A stretch of DNA of 5,407 nt, taken from the NCBI GenBank assembly GCA_022565195.1, contig JADFJZ010000148.1, forward strand, positions 1-5,407, given 5' to 3'. Below the pieces are notes generated by a model, which had not been told where the DNA came from, did not search any database, and was given only the letters and a program-made list of their open reading frames with translations. Made by a program: the position numbers and the translations under genes. This stretch comes from Planctomycetota bacterium (GTDB lineage Bacteria > Planctomycetota > Phycisphaerae > UBA1845 > CAIVHJ01). Every line of letters starts with the position of its first letter. The stretch's first letter is position 1. Positions 1 through 5,407 of this stretch are shown here, in pieces.

Positions 1-1289
1 CTGCGGGCTCGCTGATCCAGTCAAACTCGCAGCGAAAGAAAAAGGATCTCTGGACGGAGAACGACCTCGGAGCGGCGGTCCGCGTCGTCGAGCGCGAGGA
101 GCCGGAAGATGAAGCCGACTTCCTCGTGGAAGAAATCAAGGCCCACGTCCAGTCGGGCGGCTCGCTGAACGAGATTGCCATTTTTTACCGCACGAACGCA
201 TTGACCCGCATCATCGAAGAGGCTTTTCTGCGGGCCGGCATCAGTTACCAAATCGCGCGAGGCACAGAATTCTACAATCGAAAGGAAATCAAGGACCTGC
301 TGGGCTATCTGCGCCTGCTGGTCAATCCGGCCGATGGAATTGCCCTGCGGCGCTCGATCAACACGCCGGCGCGCGGCATCGGTAAGACATCACTCGAACG
401 GCTGGCTCGCTATGCCGAAGCGAACGAAATCACGGTATTTGAAGCGGCTGACCGGGCCGACCAAATCCCGGAACTCAAACGCGCCGCCGGCAGAATCAGC
501 GTGTTCGTCCAACTGATGCGCGAGCTTCAGCCGCTGGCCGACGGGCCGGCTCACGTCGCCGTGGAACAAGTCTTCGCCAGCTCCGGGCTGGCAAAGGAAC
601 TCGACGGGCCCGATCCGCGCAACATTGAAGCCGTGGAAAACGTCGACGAACTGATCTCCGCCGCCGCCGACTTCTTGAAGTCCAATCCCGAAGGGACGCT
701 GGCTGAGTGGCTTCAGCAAGTGAGTTTGGTCAGCGACGTGGACGCGGTCGATAGCGGCGCCGGTGTGGTCACGCTCATGACGCTCCACGCCGCCAAAGGT
801 CTGGAATTCCCCAAGGTCTACATCATCGCGGTCGAGGACGGCCTGCTGCCGCACGCCGGCTACAGGGATGAGCCCGCACAAATCGAAGAAGAGCGGCGTT
901 TGTGCTTCGTGGGCATGACTCGCGCCCAGCAGCAGCTCACGCTCAGCTATGCACAATGGCGTACGATCCGCGGAATGAATACGCGCACGACGGCTTCACA
1001 ATTCCTGGCAGAACTTCCCAGCGAGGAAATCGAGTGGGATTTGCAGCAAGAAGAAAAATCGTTCCGTGACAAAGCCGACTTCCAGCGCCCGGGCCGGGGC
1101 GACTACCGCGACTGGAAGAACGGCATGTACTTGCGCCACCCAAAGTTCGGCTTGGGTCGGTTGTTGTGGAAAGAGTCCAGCGGCAAGTTGACGCGGGCCG
1201 GCGTGCGCTTCACGTCGTACGGCGAAAAGACGCTGTTCCTCGAATATGCGAAGATGACGCCGCTCGACGTGGATGAGTGTCAATTGTAA
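1..1289 (+). CDS. pcrA: UvrD/PcrA-type ATP-dependent DNA helicase (superfamily 1A), C-terminal part; 5' end outside window
   Basis: This is a 3'-to-5' DNA helicase of the UvrD/PcrA/Rep family, which unwinds duplexes in excision repair and displaces proteins from DNA in the cytoplasm. The frame is open from the first complete codon at base 3, so the start and the N-terminal ATPase motifs (Walker A, DExx) lie upstream. The visible 428 residues match helicase subdomains 1B/2A/2B. Motif IV (FYRTN) is at 183-197, motif V (TLHAAKGLEF) at 780-809, and motif VI (EEERRLCFVGMTRA, with its ATP-contacting arginine) at 885-926. After a charged linker comes a C-terminal Tudor-like segment (about 1110-1283, beginning DWKNGMYLRHPKFG). 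That segment is typical of PcrA/UvrD and is known there to contact RNA polymerase. Full family length is usually 700-780 residues, so about 40% is missing. Nothing looks broken. PcrA and UvrD cannot be told apart from this fragment; Rep is less likely because of the C-terminal module. Confidence 0.95.
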   Translation, partial: AGSLIQSNSQRKKKDLWTENDLGAAVRVVEREEPEDEADFLVEEIKAHVQSGGSLNEIAIFYRTNALTRIIEEAFLRAGISYQIARGTEFYNRKEIKDLLGYLRLLVNPADGIALRRSINTPARGIGKTSLERLARYAEANEITVFEAADRADQIPELKRAAGRISVFVQLMRELQPLADGPAHVAVEQVFASSGLAKELDGPDPRNIEAVENVDELISAAADFLKSNPEGTLAEWLQQVSLVSDVDAVDSGAGVVTLMTLHAAKGLEFPKVYIIAVEDGLLPHAGYRDEPAQIEEERRLCFVGMTRAQQQLTLSYAQWRTIRGMNTRTTASQFLAELPSEEIEWDLQQEEKSFRDKADFQRPGRGDYRDWKNGMYLRHPKFGLGRLLWKESSGKLTRAGVRFTSYGEKTLFLEYAKMTPLDVDECQL

Positions 1290-1292
1290 GAA

Positions 1293-1327
1293 AGTAGTCA
1301 GTAACGAGTAGCGGGTAGCGAGTAGGT
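1293..1327. repeat. Degenerate heptanucleotide tandem repeat, five units
   Basis: Five consecutive 7-base units are seen: AGTAGTC, AGTAACG, AGTAGCG, GGTAGCG and AGTAGGT, with consensus AGTAGCG. The period is exact, with no indels, and only base 1 and bases 5-7 vary. The array begins 3 bases after the helicase stop codon and ends just before the candidate pgi starts, so it makes up 35 of the 43 spacer bases. Its last unit (GTAGGTGG region) would also serve as the weak ribosome-binding sequence for pgi. Heptanucleotide STRR repeats are established in cyanobacteria. Calling this an analogous dispersed family is inference. Confidence 0.8.
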
Positions 1328-1332
1328 GGTTG

Positions 1333-2730
1333 ATGGCGCGGAAGAATCAAATGATCGCACTTGATGTGAGCCCCCTGGCGAATCGGAAGCTGGGCAAGTA
1401 TGGATTGACGCGCGCCCAACTGAACCGCTTGGCTCCGCGAGTCAAGCGGATCGTCACGCGGGTCGAGCGTGAGCGGGGCGACGGCGGGCATCGCTACCGG
1501 GAACTGCCGCACGATCGGCTGATGCGGCAGGCGGTCGAGGAGTTCGCCAAAGCGCTACGCCCCAAGACACAGAATCTGGTCGTTCTGGGCATCGGGGGAT
1601 CTGCCCTGGGCGCGACCGCCCTGCACCAAGCGCTGAATCATCCGCAATACAACCTCCTGAGCCGCCGCAAGCGCGGCGGGCCGCGATTGTTCGTTATGGA
1701 CAACGTCGATCCCGCACACTTCGCCGGCATGCTCGATGTCGTCAAAGACGATTTGCCCGGCACGCTGTTCAACGTGGTCACCAAGTCGGGCGAGACGACG
1801 GAGTGCCTGAGCCAGTTTCTCGTCGTCCGCAACTTGCTGGCCCGGCGGTTAGGGCGCGAAGAGGCCAAGCGGCGTATCGTCGTCACTACGGATTCGCATT
1901 CGGGTACCATGCGCTCGATCGCCGACCGCGAGGGGTTTGCTTCGCTGCCCGTGCCGGACGGCGTCGGCGGTCGCTTCAGTGTGCTGTCGGCAGTCGGGCT
2001 GTTCCCGGCGGCGATGTGCGGGATCGATATCAAAGCAGTGCTCAAAGGCGCAGCGGAAATGGACGACATGGTGCGGTCCACATCGCTGCAGCGCAATCCA
2101 GCCGCTCTGTTCGCCGCAGTCAACTACCTCTACTACAAGAAAGGCCTGGACCTCTCGGTCATGATGCCCTACAGCAACGCCCTCAGCGGGCTCGCGGACT
2201 GGTTTCGGCAACTGTGGGCTGAAAGCCTGGGCAAAGCACGCAACGAGTCGGGCGGCAAGCTCGTAAACGTCGGCCCCACGCCGATCCGCGCACTGGGCAC
2301 GACCGATCAGCACTCGCAGCTTCAGCTTTACCGCGAGGGGCCTAACAACAAACTGATCACGTTCCTCGAAGTCAGCCGGTTCGACAAAGACGTGCCGATC
2401 CCCAAGGCCTACAAAGATCAGCCGGCGTTGTCCTATCTGGGCGGTACCTCGATGGGCGAACTGTTGAATACGGAAAAGCAGGCCACCGAGCAGGCGCTCC
2501 TGGCGAGCAACAGGCCGTGCATGACCATCCGCTTCCCGAGCGTCAGCCCGCACGCCGTCGGGCAGTTCATTTACATGTTGGAGGTCGCCACGACGATCGC
2601 CGCCGGGCTCTTCGGCGTCAACCCATACGACCAACCCGGCGTGGAACTCGGCAAGAAGATCACGTATCATTTGCTCGGCAGGGAAGGGTACGGGAAGATC
2701 AACGCGCTGACGCAGAGCGAAAGACATTAA
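1333..2730 (+). CDS. pgi: Glucose-6-phosphate isomerase
   Basis: This cytoplasmic enzyme interconverts glucose-6-phosphate and fructose-6-phosphate at the entry to glycolysis and gluconeogenesis. From ATG 1333 it has 465 residues, like the compact bacterial PGIs (about 450) rather than the 550-residue E. coli type. It carries two SIS sugar-phosphate-binding folds. The N-terminal loop GIGGSALG is at 86-93, TKSGETTE at 150-157, and the family signature DGVGGRFS at 209-216. Likely catalytic residues are all present: Glu297 in AESLGK, His327 in TDQHSQ and Lys441 in VELGKK. The second PGI signature (NPYDQPGVELGK) precedes the end. The start is uncertain. A TTG at 1330 lies directly before ATG 1333, and ATG 1351 (MIALDVSP) has a better-placed purine-rich stretch (GGAAGA, 1340-1345). 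It lies 43 bases after the helicase gene, across a tandem repeat, and could be co-transcribed or separately expressed. No obvious promoter was seen. The identification is firm; only the first few residues are in doubt. Confidence 0.96.
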   Translation: MARKNQMIALDVSPLANRKLGKYGLTRAQLNRLAPRVKRIVTRVERERGDGGHRYRELPHDRLMRQAVEEFAKALRPKTQNLVVLGIGGSALGATALHQALNHPQYNLLSRRKRGGPRLFVMDNVDPAHFAGMLDVVKDDLPGTLFNVVTKSGETTECLSQFLVVRNLLARRLGREEAKRRIVVTTDSHSGTMRSIADREGFASLPVPDGVGGRFSVLSAVGLFPAAMCGIDIKAVLKGAAEMDDMVRSTSLQRNPAALFAAVNYLYYKKGLDLSVMMPYSNALSGLADWFRQLWAESLGKARNESGGKLVNVGPTPIRALGTTDQHSQLQLYREGPNNKLITFLEVSRFDKDVPIPKAYKDQPALSYLGGTSMGELLNTEKQATEQALLASNRPCMTIRFPSVSPHAVGQFIYMLEVATTIAAGLFGVNPYDQPGVELGKKITYHLLGREGYGKINALTQSERH

Positions 2731-2774
2731 CAGCGGGAGTCTTTGCTGATTGCGAAGCAGACCGCACCAGACGA

Positions 2775-2838
2775 GGGATCTGCTAAACGACGAAGTCAAT
2801 GGGGGAGATCCAACGCTTGGCTTGCCGTTTAGCAGGCC
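2775..2838. repeat. Long inverted repeat (dispersed palindromic element) in the manC leader
   Basis: The left arm CTGCTAAACG (2780-2789) is perfectly complementary to the right arm CGTTTAGCAG (2826-2835). After one mismatch, three further pairs (one of them G-T) extend the stem inward, leaving a loop of about 27 bases. Each arm is part of a longer sequence that recurs inside manC. Bases 2775-2789 (GGGATCTGCTAAACG) reappear at 3550-3564, and 2819-2835 is the exact 17-base reverse complement of 3555-3571. There is no T-tract after the right arm, so this is not a standard intrinsic terminator, although the RNA could fold. It ends about 35 bases before the manC start, so a role in manC expression is possible but unproven. 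The rest of the 142-base spacer (2731-2774 and 2839-2872) shows only the manC ribosome-binding site. Confidence 0.75.
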
Positions 2839-2872
2839 TCTTGAGTGCTTGGTTGGTTGAGGAAACGAACTC

Positions 2873-3931
2873 ATGCGACATGCAGTAATCATGGCCGGCG
2901 GTGCGGGTACGCGACTTTGGCCGCTGAGTCGGCGGAAGCGGCCCAAGCACTTCCTCAAGCTGATCGGCGGTAAAAGCTTGATGCGGGCGTCGTTCGAGCG
3001 GCTGGTCGGCTTCCTGCCGCCGGAACAAATCAACGTCATCACCAGCGATGCGCACCTGGACCTTGTGGCGAGCGAACTGCCGGAGCTGCCGCGTGAGAAC
3101 TTGATCGGCGAGCCCGCCGTGCGTGACACAGCCAACGCGGTGGGATTGTCCGCATTCATTCTGCACGAGCGCGATCCGGACGGCGTGATGGGCATCTTCA
3201 CCGCCGATCACGTGATCACGCCCGTCGATCGCTATCAAGCCGCCCTGCAGACCGCGTACTCCGCGGCGGCGGACCATGCCGACGCGCTGGTCACGCTGGG
3301 CATTACTCCGACCGAGCCGCACACGGGTTATGGGTATGTGCAGCGCGGCGAAGCGCTCGGTGCGGGCGTGTACGAGGTTCGCGAGTTCAAAGAAAAGCCC
3401 GACCGGGCGACCGCGCAGCGCTATCTCGACAGCGGCCAATACTATTGGAATAGTGGTATGTTCGTCTGGCGGATTCAGACGATTCTCGACCAATTCAAGA
3501 AGCATCTGCCGGAGAATCATGCTCAGTTGTCGCGCATCACGCAGGCGGGGGGATCTGCTAAACGGCAAGCCGCGATCGAGGAGGTCTATCCCAATCTGCA
3601 CAGGATTTCGATTGATTATGGCGTGATGGAGAAGGCCGATCGGGTCATTCTTTGTGAGATGGACTGCAACTGGCTCGACGTGGGATCGTGGACCTCGCTC
3701 GAAGGCGTGCTCGGCACGGACGCCGAAGGCCAAGTCGTCGCCGCGAATAACACGATCACGGTGGACTCGAAGAACAACGTCTTTGTCTGCGAGGATGACC
3801 ACTTGCTGGCCACCATCGGCCTGGAGGATATCGTCATCGTCCGCTCCGCCGACGCCACGCTGGTCTGCCACAAGAATGACGTGCAGAAGATCAAGGATCT
3901 GGTGAGCAAGCTGGATGAACGGTACCTGTGA
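2873..3931 (+). CDS. manC: Mannose-1-phosphate guanylyltransferase (GDP-mannose pyrophosphorylase), single-domain form
   Basis: It transfers GMP from GTP to mannose-1-phosphate, giving GDP-mannose for polysaccharide and glycoconjugate synthesis in the cytoplasm. The 352 residues fit the short form without the fused C-terminal phosphomannose isomerase cupin. The nucleotide-binding signature GGAGTRLWPLSR is at 9-20, followed by RPKHFLKL (23-30), where most relatives have Gln instead of His26. Further conserved parts are EPAVRDTA (80-87, usually GRNTA), TADHVI (110-115), GYGYV (152-156), FKEKP (172-176), YWNSGMFVW (191-199) and WLDVGSW (267-273). A short left-handed beta-helix-like tail follows (about 282-335). 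The start at ATG 2873 is supported by GAGG at 2859-2862 and by the sugar-nucleotide motif beginning at residue 9. Residues 226-233 (GGSAKRQA) are encoded by a copy of the palindromic element found in the leader. ManA and phosphomannomutase are not in the window. A related sugar-1-phosphate nucleotidyltransferase specificity is possible but less likely. Confidence 0.93.
   Translation: MRHAVIMAGGAGTRLWPLSRRKRPKHFLKLIGGKSLMRASFERLVGFLPPEQINVITSDAHLDLVASELPELPRENLIGEPAVRDTANAVGLSAFILHERDPDGVMGIFTADHVITPVDRYQAALQTAYSAAADHADALVTLGITPTEPHTGYGYVQRGEALGAGVYEVREFKEKPDRATAQRYLDSGQYYWNSGMFVWRIQTILDQFKKHLPENHAQLSRITQAGGSAKRQAAIEEVYPNLHRISIDYGVMEKADRVILCEMDCNWLDVGSWTSLEGVLGTDAEGQVVAANNTITVDSKNNVFVCEDDHLLATIGLEDIVIVRSADATLVCHKNDVQKIKDLVSKLDERYL
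3550..3571 (+). repeat. Copy of the palindromic element embedded in the manC reading frame
   Basis: Bases 3550-3564 are identical to 2775-2789 in the manC leader. Bases 3555-3571 (CTGCTAAACGGCAAGCC) are the exact reverse complement of 2819-2835. This one coding copy therefore joins sequence from both arms of the leader palindrome. It is read in frame as GGSAKRQA (residues 226-233), in the variable region between the WNSGMF and ISIDYG blocks, and does not disturb the frame. The surrounding protein length looks normal for the family from memory, so this may be a replacement of a tolerant loop rather than an added insertion. Confidence 0.7.
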
Positions 3932-3965
3932 ATCGCAATCTTCATCGGCGACTGGACACTTGTTG

Positions 3966-4400
3966 ATGCCCCGCTACCTCGGAATCGATCACGGCAGCAA
4001 GCGTCTCGGTCTGGCGGTTGGCGACACGGACATGGGCCTGGCGACGCCGCTGAAGCAGCTCGACAGCAGCGGCACGCCGCAGGGCGATGCCGCACAGTTT
4101 CGCCCGCTCATCGAGGAATATGACGTTGACGCCATCGTGATCGGGTTGCCGATCAACATGGATGGCACCGAAGGCGACCAAGCCAAGCTGGTTCGAAGAT
4201 ACGGCGAAGCTCTGGCGAAGGAATTGGGCCTGCCGCTTGAATTCTGGGACGAACGCTTGAGCAGCGCCGCAGCCGACAGTCTCCTGAACGAGCGCGAAGA
4301 ACTAACGACAAAGAAACGCAAGGCGCGGCGCGATGCCCTGGCGGCCAAGACGATTTTGCAGGGGTTTCTGGATCATCGCCGCGATGAAGTGGGCGGTTGA
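3966..4400 (+). CDS. ruvX: YqgF/RuvX family putative Holliday junction resolvase (pre-16S rRNA 5'-end nuclease family)
   Basis: This small RNase H-fold nuclease family is annotated as a Holliday junction resolvase. The E. coli member YqgF is established as important for maturing the 5' end of 16S rRNA. The protein has 144 residues, close to the usual 135-150. Family motifs are in order: the first acidic strand GIDHGSKRLGLAVGD (6-20, Asp8), IGLPINMDG (about 59-67), DERLSS (95-100, Asp95) and RRDALAAKTILQGFL (121-135, Asp123). All three catalytic-type acidic positions are present. ATG 3966 was chosen because family members begin a few residues before the GIDxG motif. No strong ribosome-binding site precedes it. 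An upstream in-frame ATG at 3915 has GGTGAG (3901-3906) at good spacing. It would add 17 residues and overlap manC by 17 bases. The 34-base gap, or the overlap, suggests co-transcription or translational coupling with manC. Confidence 0.92.
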   Translation: MPRYLGIDHGSKRLGLAVGDTDMGLATPLKQLDSSGTPQGDAAQFRPLIEEYDVDAIVIGLPINMDGTEGDQAKLVRRYGEALAKELGLPLEFWDERLSSAAADSLLNEREELTTKKRKARRDALAAKTILQGFLDHRRDEVGG

Positions 4401-4460
4401 TGCGATGCAGCGACTGCCGTGCCCCAGATTGCGAGGAGATCCGCCCCGCTTGATGATTCG

Positions 4461-4478
4461 CGCAGGCTGAAGCCTGCG
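4461..4478. repeat. Perfect hairpin, REP-like, between ruvX and tatC
   Basis: The sequence CGCAGGCTGAAGCCTGCG is an inverted repeat of 8 + 8 bases around GA, or in practice a 7-base-pair GC-rich stem with a TGAA tetraloop. It is followed by GCTCCTTGTTCC, with no run of T, so Rho-independent termination is doubtful. From memory, AGGCTGAAGCCTGCGGCTCC-like sequences are common dispersed repeats in planctomycete genomes, which favours a REP-type element; that is not checked here. It lies in a 118-base spacer (4401-4518) that holds no other gene or clear promoter, and it could mark the end of the ruvX transcript. Confidence 0.65.
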
Positions 4479-4518
4479 GCTCCTTGTTCCAAGTAAGTCG
4501 AGTCCGATATCCCGATCC

Positions 4519-5407
4519 ATGGCCGATCAAAAGATACCTCGCCGCAAACGAATCGATCCCGATGATCTGCGCATGTCGTTCGGCGATCACTTGGAGGAGC
4601 TGCGCACGCGGCTCATTCTCTCGCTGGTCGGCCTGGTTGCCGCGACGATCGTCTGCCTGATCTTCAACAAACACGTCATCAGTTTCGTGCTGCGGCCCGC
4701 GTTCGTTGTGCTTCGCAAATACGGGCAGGAACCCGCCCTGCAATCGCTGAGCCCGCCGGACACCTTTATGATCTGGATCAAGATCGCGCTGCTGTGCGGC
4801 GTGGTGCTCAGTTCGCCGTGGCTCATTTGGCAGATGTGGCAATTCGTGGCCAGCGGCCTGTACGAGATCGAGCGTCGCTACGTACGGTGGTTCGGCCTGG
4901 CATCGCCGGTGTTGTTCATGGTCGGCGTGACGTTCATGTTCTTCGTCGTGCTGCCCATCGTGTTGAACTTCTTCGCCAGCCTGAACCAGAGTTTCCCGGT
5001 ACCGGGTACCGAACTGACCTGGCTGGAGGGGGTCCTCGTTGGGCCTCAGGAAGTCGTGCCGGAAGTGCCCCACGCTATGCCACCGCTCGTCTCCCTGCTG
5101 AATGAGGATCCGCAACAACCGCCGCCTGGGACATTGTGGTTCAATCAGACTCTTAACCAGTTGCGGCTCGCCGGTGTCGATCGCACCTATCAAATGCGGA
5201 TGCGGCCCCTGGAAAACGCGGCGGCGGTGTCCAACCAGTATTCCATCGACTTCTATGTGTCGTTCATTCTGACGCTGTCGCTGGCCTTCGGTGTTGCCTT
5301 CCAGCTTCCAATCGTGGTGATCTTCCTCAGCCTCAGCGGCATCGTGTCTGTCGAGGACTTGGCCCGAGCGCGCAAGTATGTCATCTTCGGTATTGTCATT
5401 GCCTCTG
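4519..5407 (+). CDS. tatC: Twin-arginine translocase subunit TatC, N-terminal 296 residues; 3' end outside window
   Basis: TatC is the polytopic inner-membrane receptor that binds twin-arginine signal peptides and, with TatA/TatB, exports folded proteins. The cytoplasmic N-terminus carries the conserved MSFGDHLEELRTRL (19-32). TM1 is about 32-50. It is followed by LSPPDTF (77-83), TM2 (about 84-108), the cytoplasmic loop GLYEIERRY (113-121, with the conserved acidic and RR residues), TM3 (about 124-154), TM4 (about 245-271) and the start of TM5 (from about 286). The family is usually about 250-260 residues with six helices, so TM5-TM6 continue past the window. The TM3-TM4 periplasmic loop (about 157-240) is roughly 80 residues, against roughly 15 in typical TatC, and is rich in Pro, Gln and Glu. 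Ser112 replaces the usual Pro. ATG 4519 is the likely start. ATG 4573 (residue 19) would place the conserved motif at the very N-terminus. Neither has a clear ribosome-binding site. Confidence 0.93.
   Translation, partial: MADQKIPRRKRIDPDDLRMSFGDHLEELRTRLILSLVGLVAATIVCLIFNKHVISFVLRPAFVVLRKYGQEPALQSLSPPDTFMIWIKIALLCGVVLSSPWLIWQMWQFVASGLYEIERRYVRWFGLASPVLFMVGVTFMFFVVLPIVLNFFASLNQSFPVPGTELTWLEGVLVGPQEVVPEVPHAMPPLVSLLNEDPQQPPPGTLWFNQTLNQLRLAGVDRTYQMRMRPLENAAAVSNQYSIDFYVSFILTLSLAFGVAFQLPIVVIFLSLSGIVSVEDLARARKYVIFGIVIAS

Noticed and set aside
1293..1327. CRISPR-like array
   Set aside because: The units are 7 bases long and contiguous with no spacers, so it is a simple tandem repeat.
2780..2835. 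Rho-independent terminator after pgi
   Set aside because: The stem is real, but the loop is about 27 bases long, the stem is not GC-rich and no T-run follows. The arms also recur inside manC, so a dispersed repeat explains it better.
1849..3201. 450-codon open frame on the minus strand across pgi, the spacer and manC
   Set aside because: It is antisense to two clearly identified enzymes, its translation has no recognisable domain and is rich in Arg/Pro/Ser, and it is a by-product of GC-rich codon use.
2783..3871. 362-codon minus-strand open frame opposite manC
   Set aside because: It covers the whole manC gene in antisense, has a low-complexity His/Arg/Val/Asp-rich translation and no family resemblance.
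4484..4511. Sigma-70-like promoter for tatC (TTGTTC, 16-base spacer, GATATC)
   Set aside because: The -10 match is poor and transcription would begin almost at the start codon, so it is not distinguishable from chance.
4153..5193. 346-codon minus-strand open frame opposite ruvX and tatC
   Set aside because: It lies antisense to two well-supported genes with intact motifs, and its product is rich in His/Gln/Arg with no domain.
1..5407. A previously undescribed multi-gene system
   Set aside because: All five genes fall into well-known families with housekeeping roles. The novelty is limited to repeats and the TatC loop.

Overview
The window is a GC-rich, gene-dense stretch of bacterial chromosome with five protein genes, all on the plus strand. 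The first and last genes are cut by the window edges. The genes are housekeeping or core-metabolic. I found no tRNA, rRNA, CRISPR array, transposase, phage gene or defence system. The high GC content, weak Shine-Dalgarno sequences, small dispersed repeats in every longer spacer, and a TatC with a long extra periplasmic loop suggest a planctomycete, perhaps of the Pirellulales. That placement is inference from memory of such genomes and has not been tested.

Layout from left to right: the C-terminal 428 residues of a UvrD/PcrA superfamily 1 DNA helicase (to 1289); a 43-base spacer filled almost entirely by a degenerate 7-base tandem repeat; glucose-6-phosphate isomerase (1333-2730); a 142-base spacer with a long inverted repeat (2780-2835); mannose-1-phosphate guanylyltransferase (2873-3931); a YqgF/RuvX-family Holliday junction resolvase (3966-4400), 34 bases downstream and possibly overlapping if an earlier start is used; a 118-base spacer with a perfect hairpin (4461-4478); and the first 296 residues of the twin-arginine translocase subunit TatC (from 4519). 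No spacer reaches 300 bases.

Two genes draw on the hexose-phosphate pool. Pgi interconverts glucose-6-phosphate and fructose-6-phosphate, and the guanylyltransferase makes GDP-mannose, whose mannose moiety derives from fructose-6-phosphate. The enzymes that would join them (ManA and a phosphomannomutase) are not here. The helicase and the resolvase both act on nucleic acid, and TatC exports folded proteins. The shared orientation allows co-transcription of some pairs, most plausibly guanylyltransferase-resolvase, but the sequence does not prove operons.

I see no novel multi-gene system. The points most worth a second look are small. One is a dispersed palindromic element whose arms flank the manC leader and which recurs inside the manC reading frame. 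Others are the heptanucleotide repeat that occupies the pcrA-pgi junction, a REP-like hairpin before tatC, and an insertion of roughly 80 residues in the TM3-TM4 loop of TatC.
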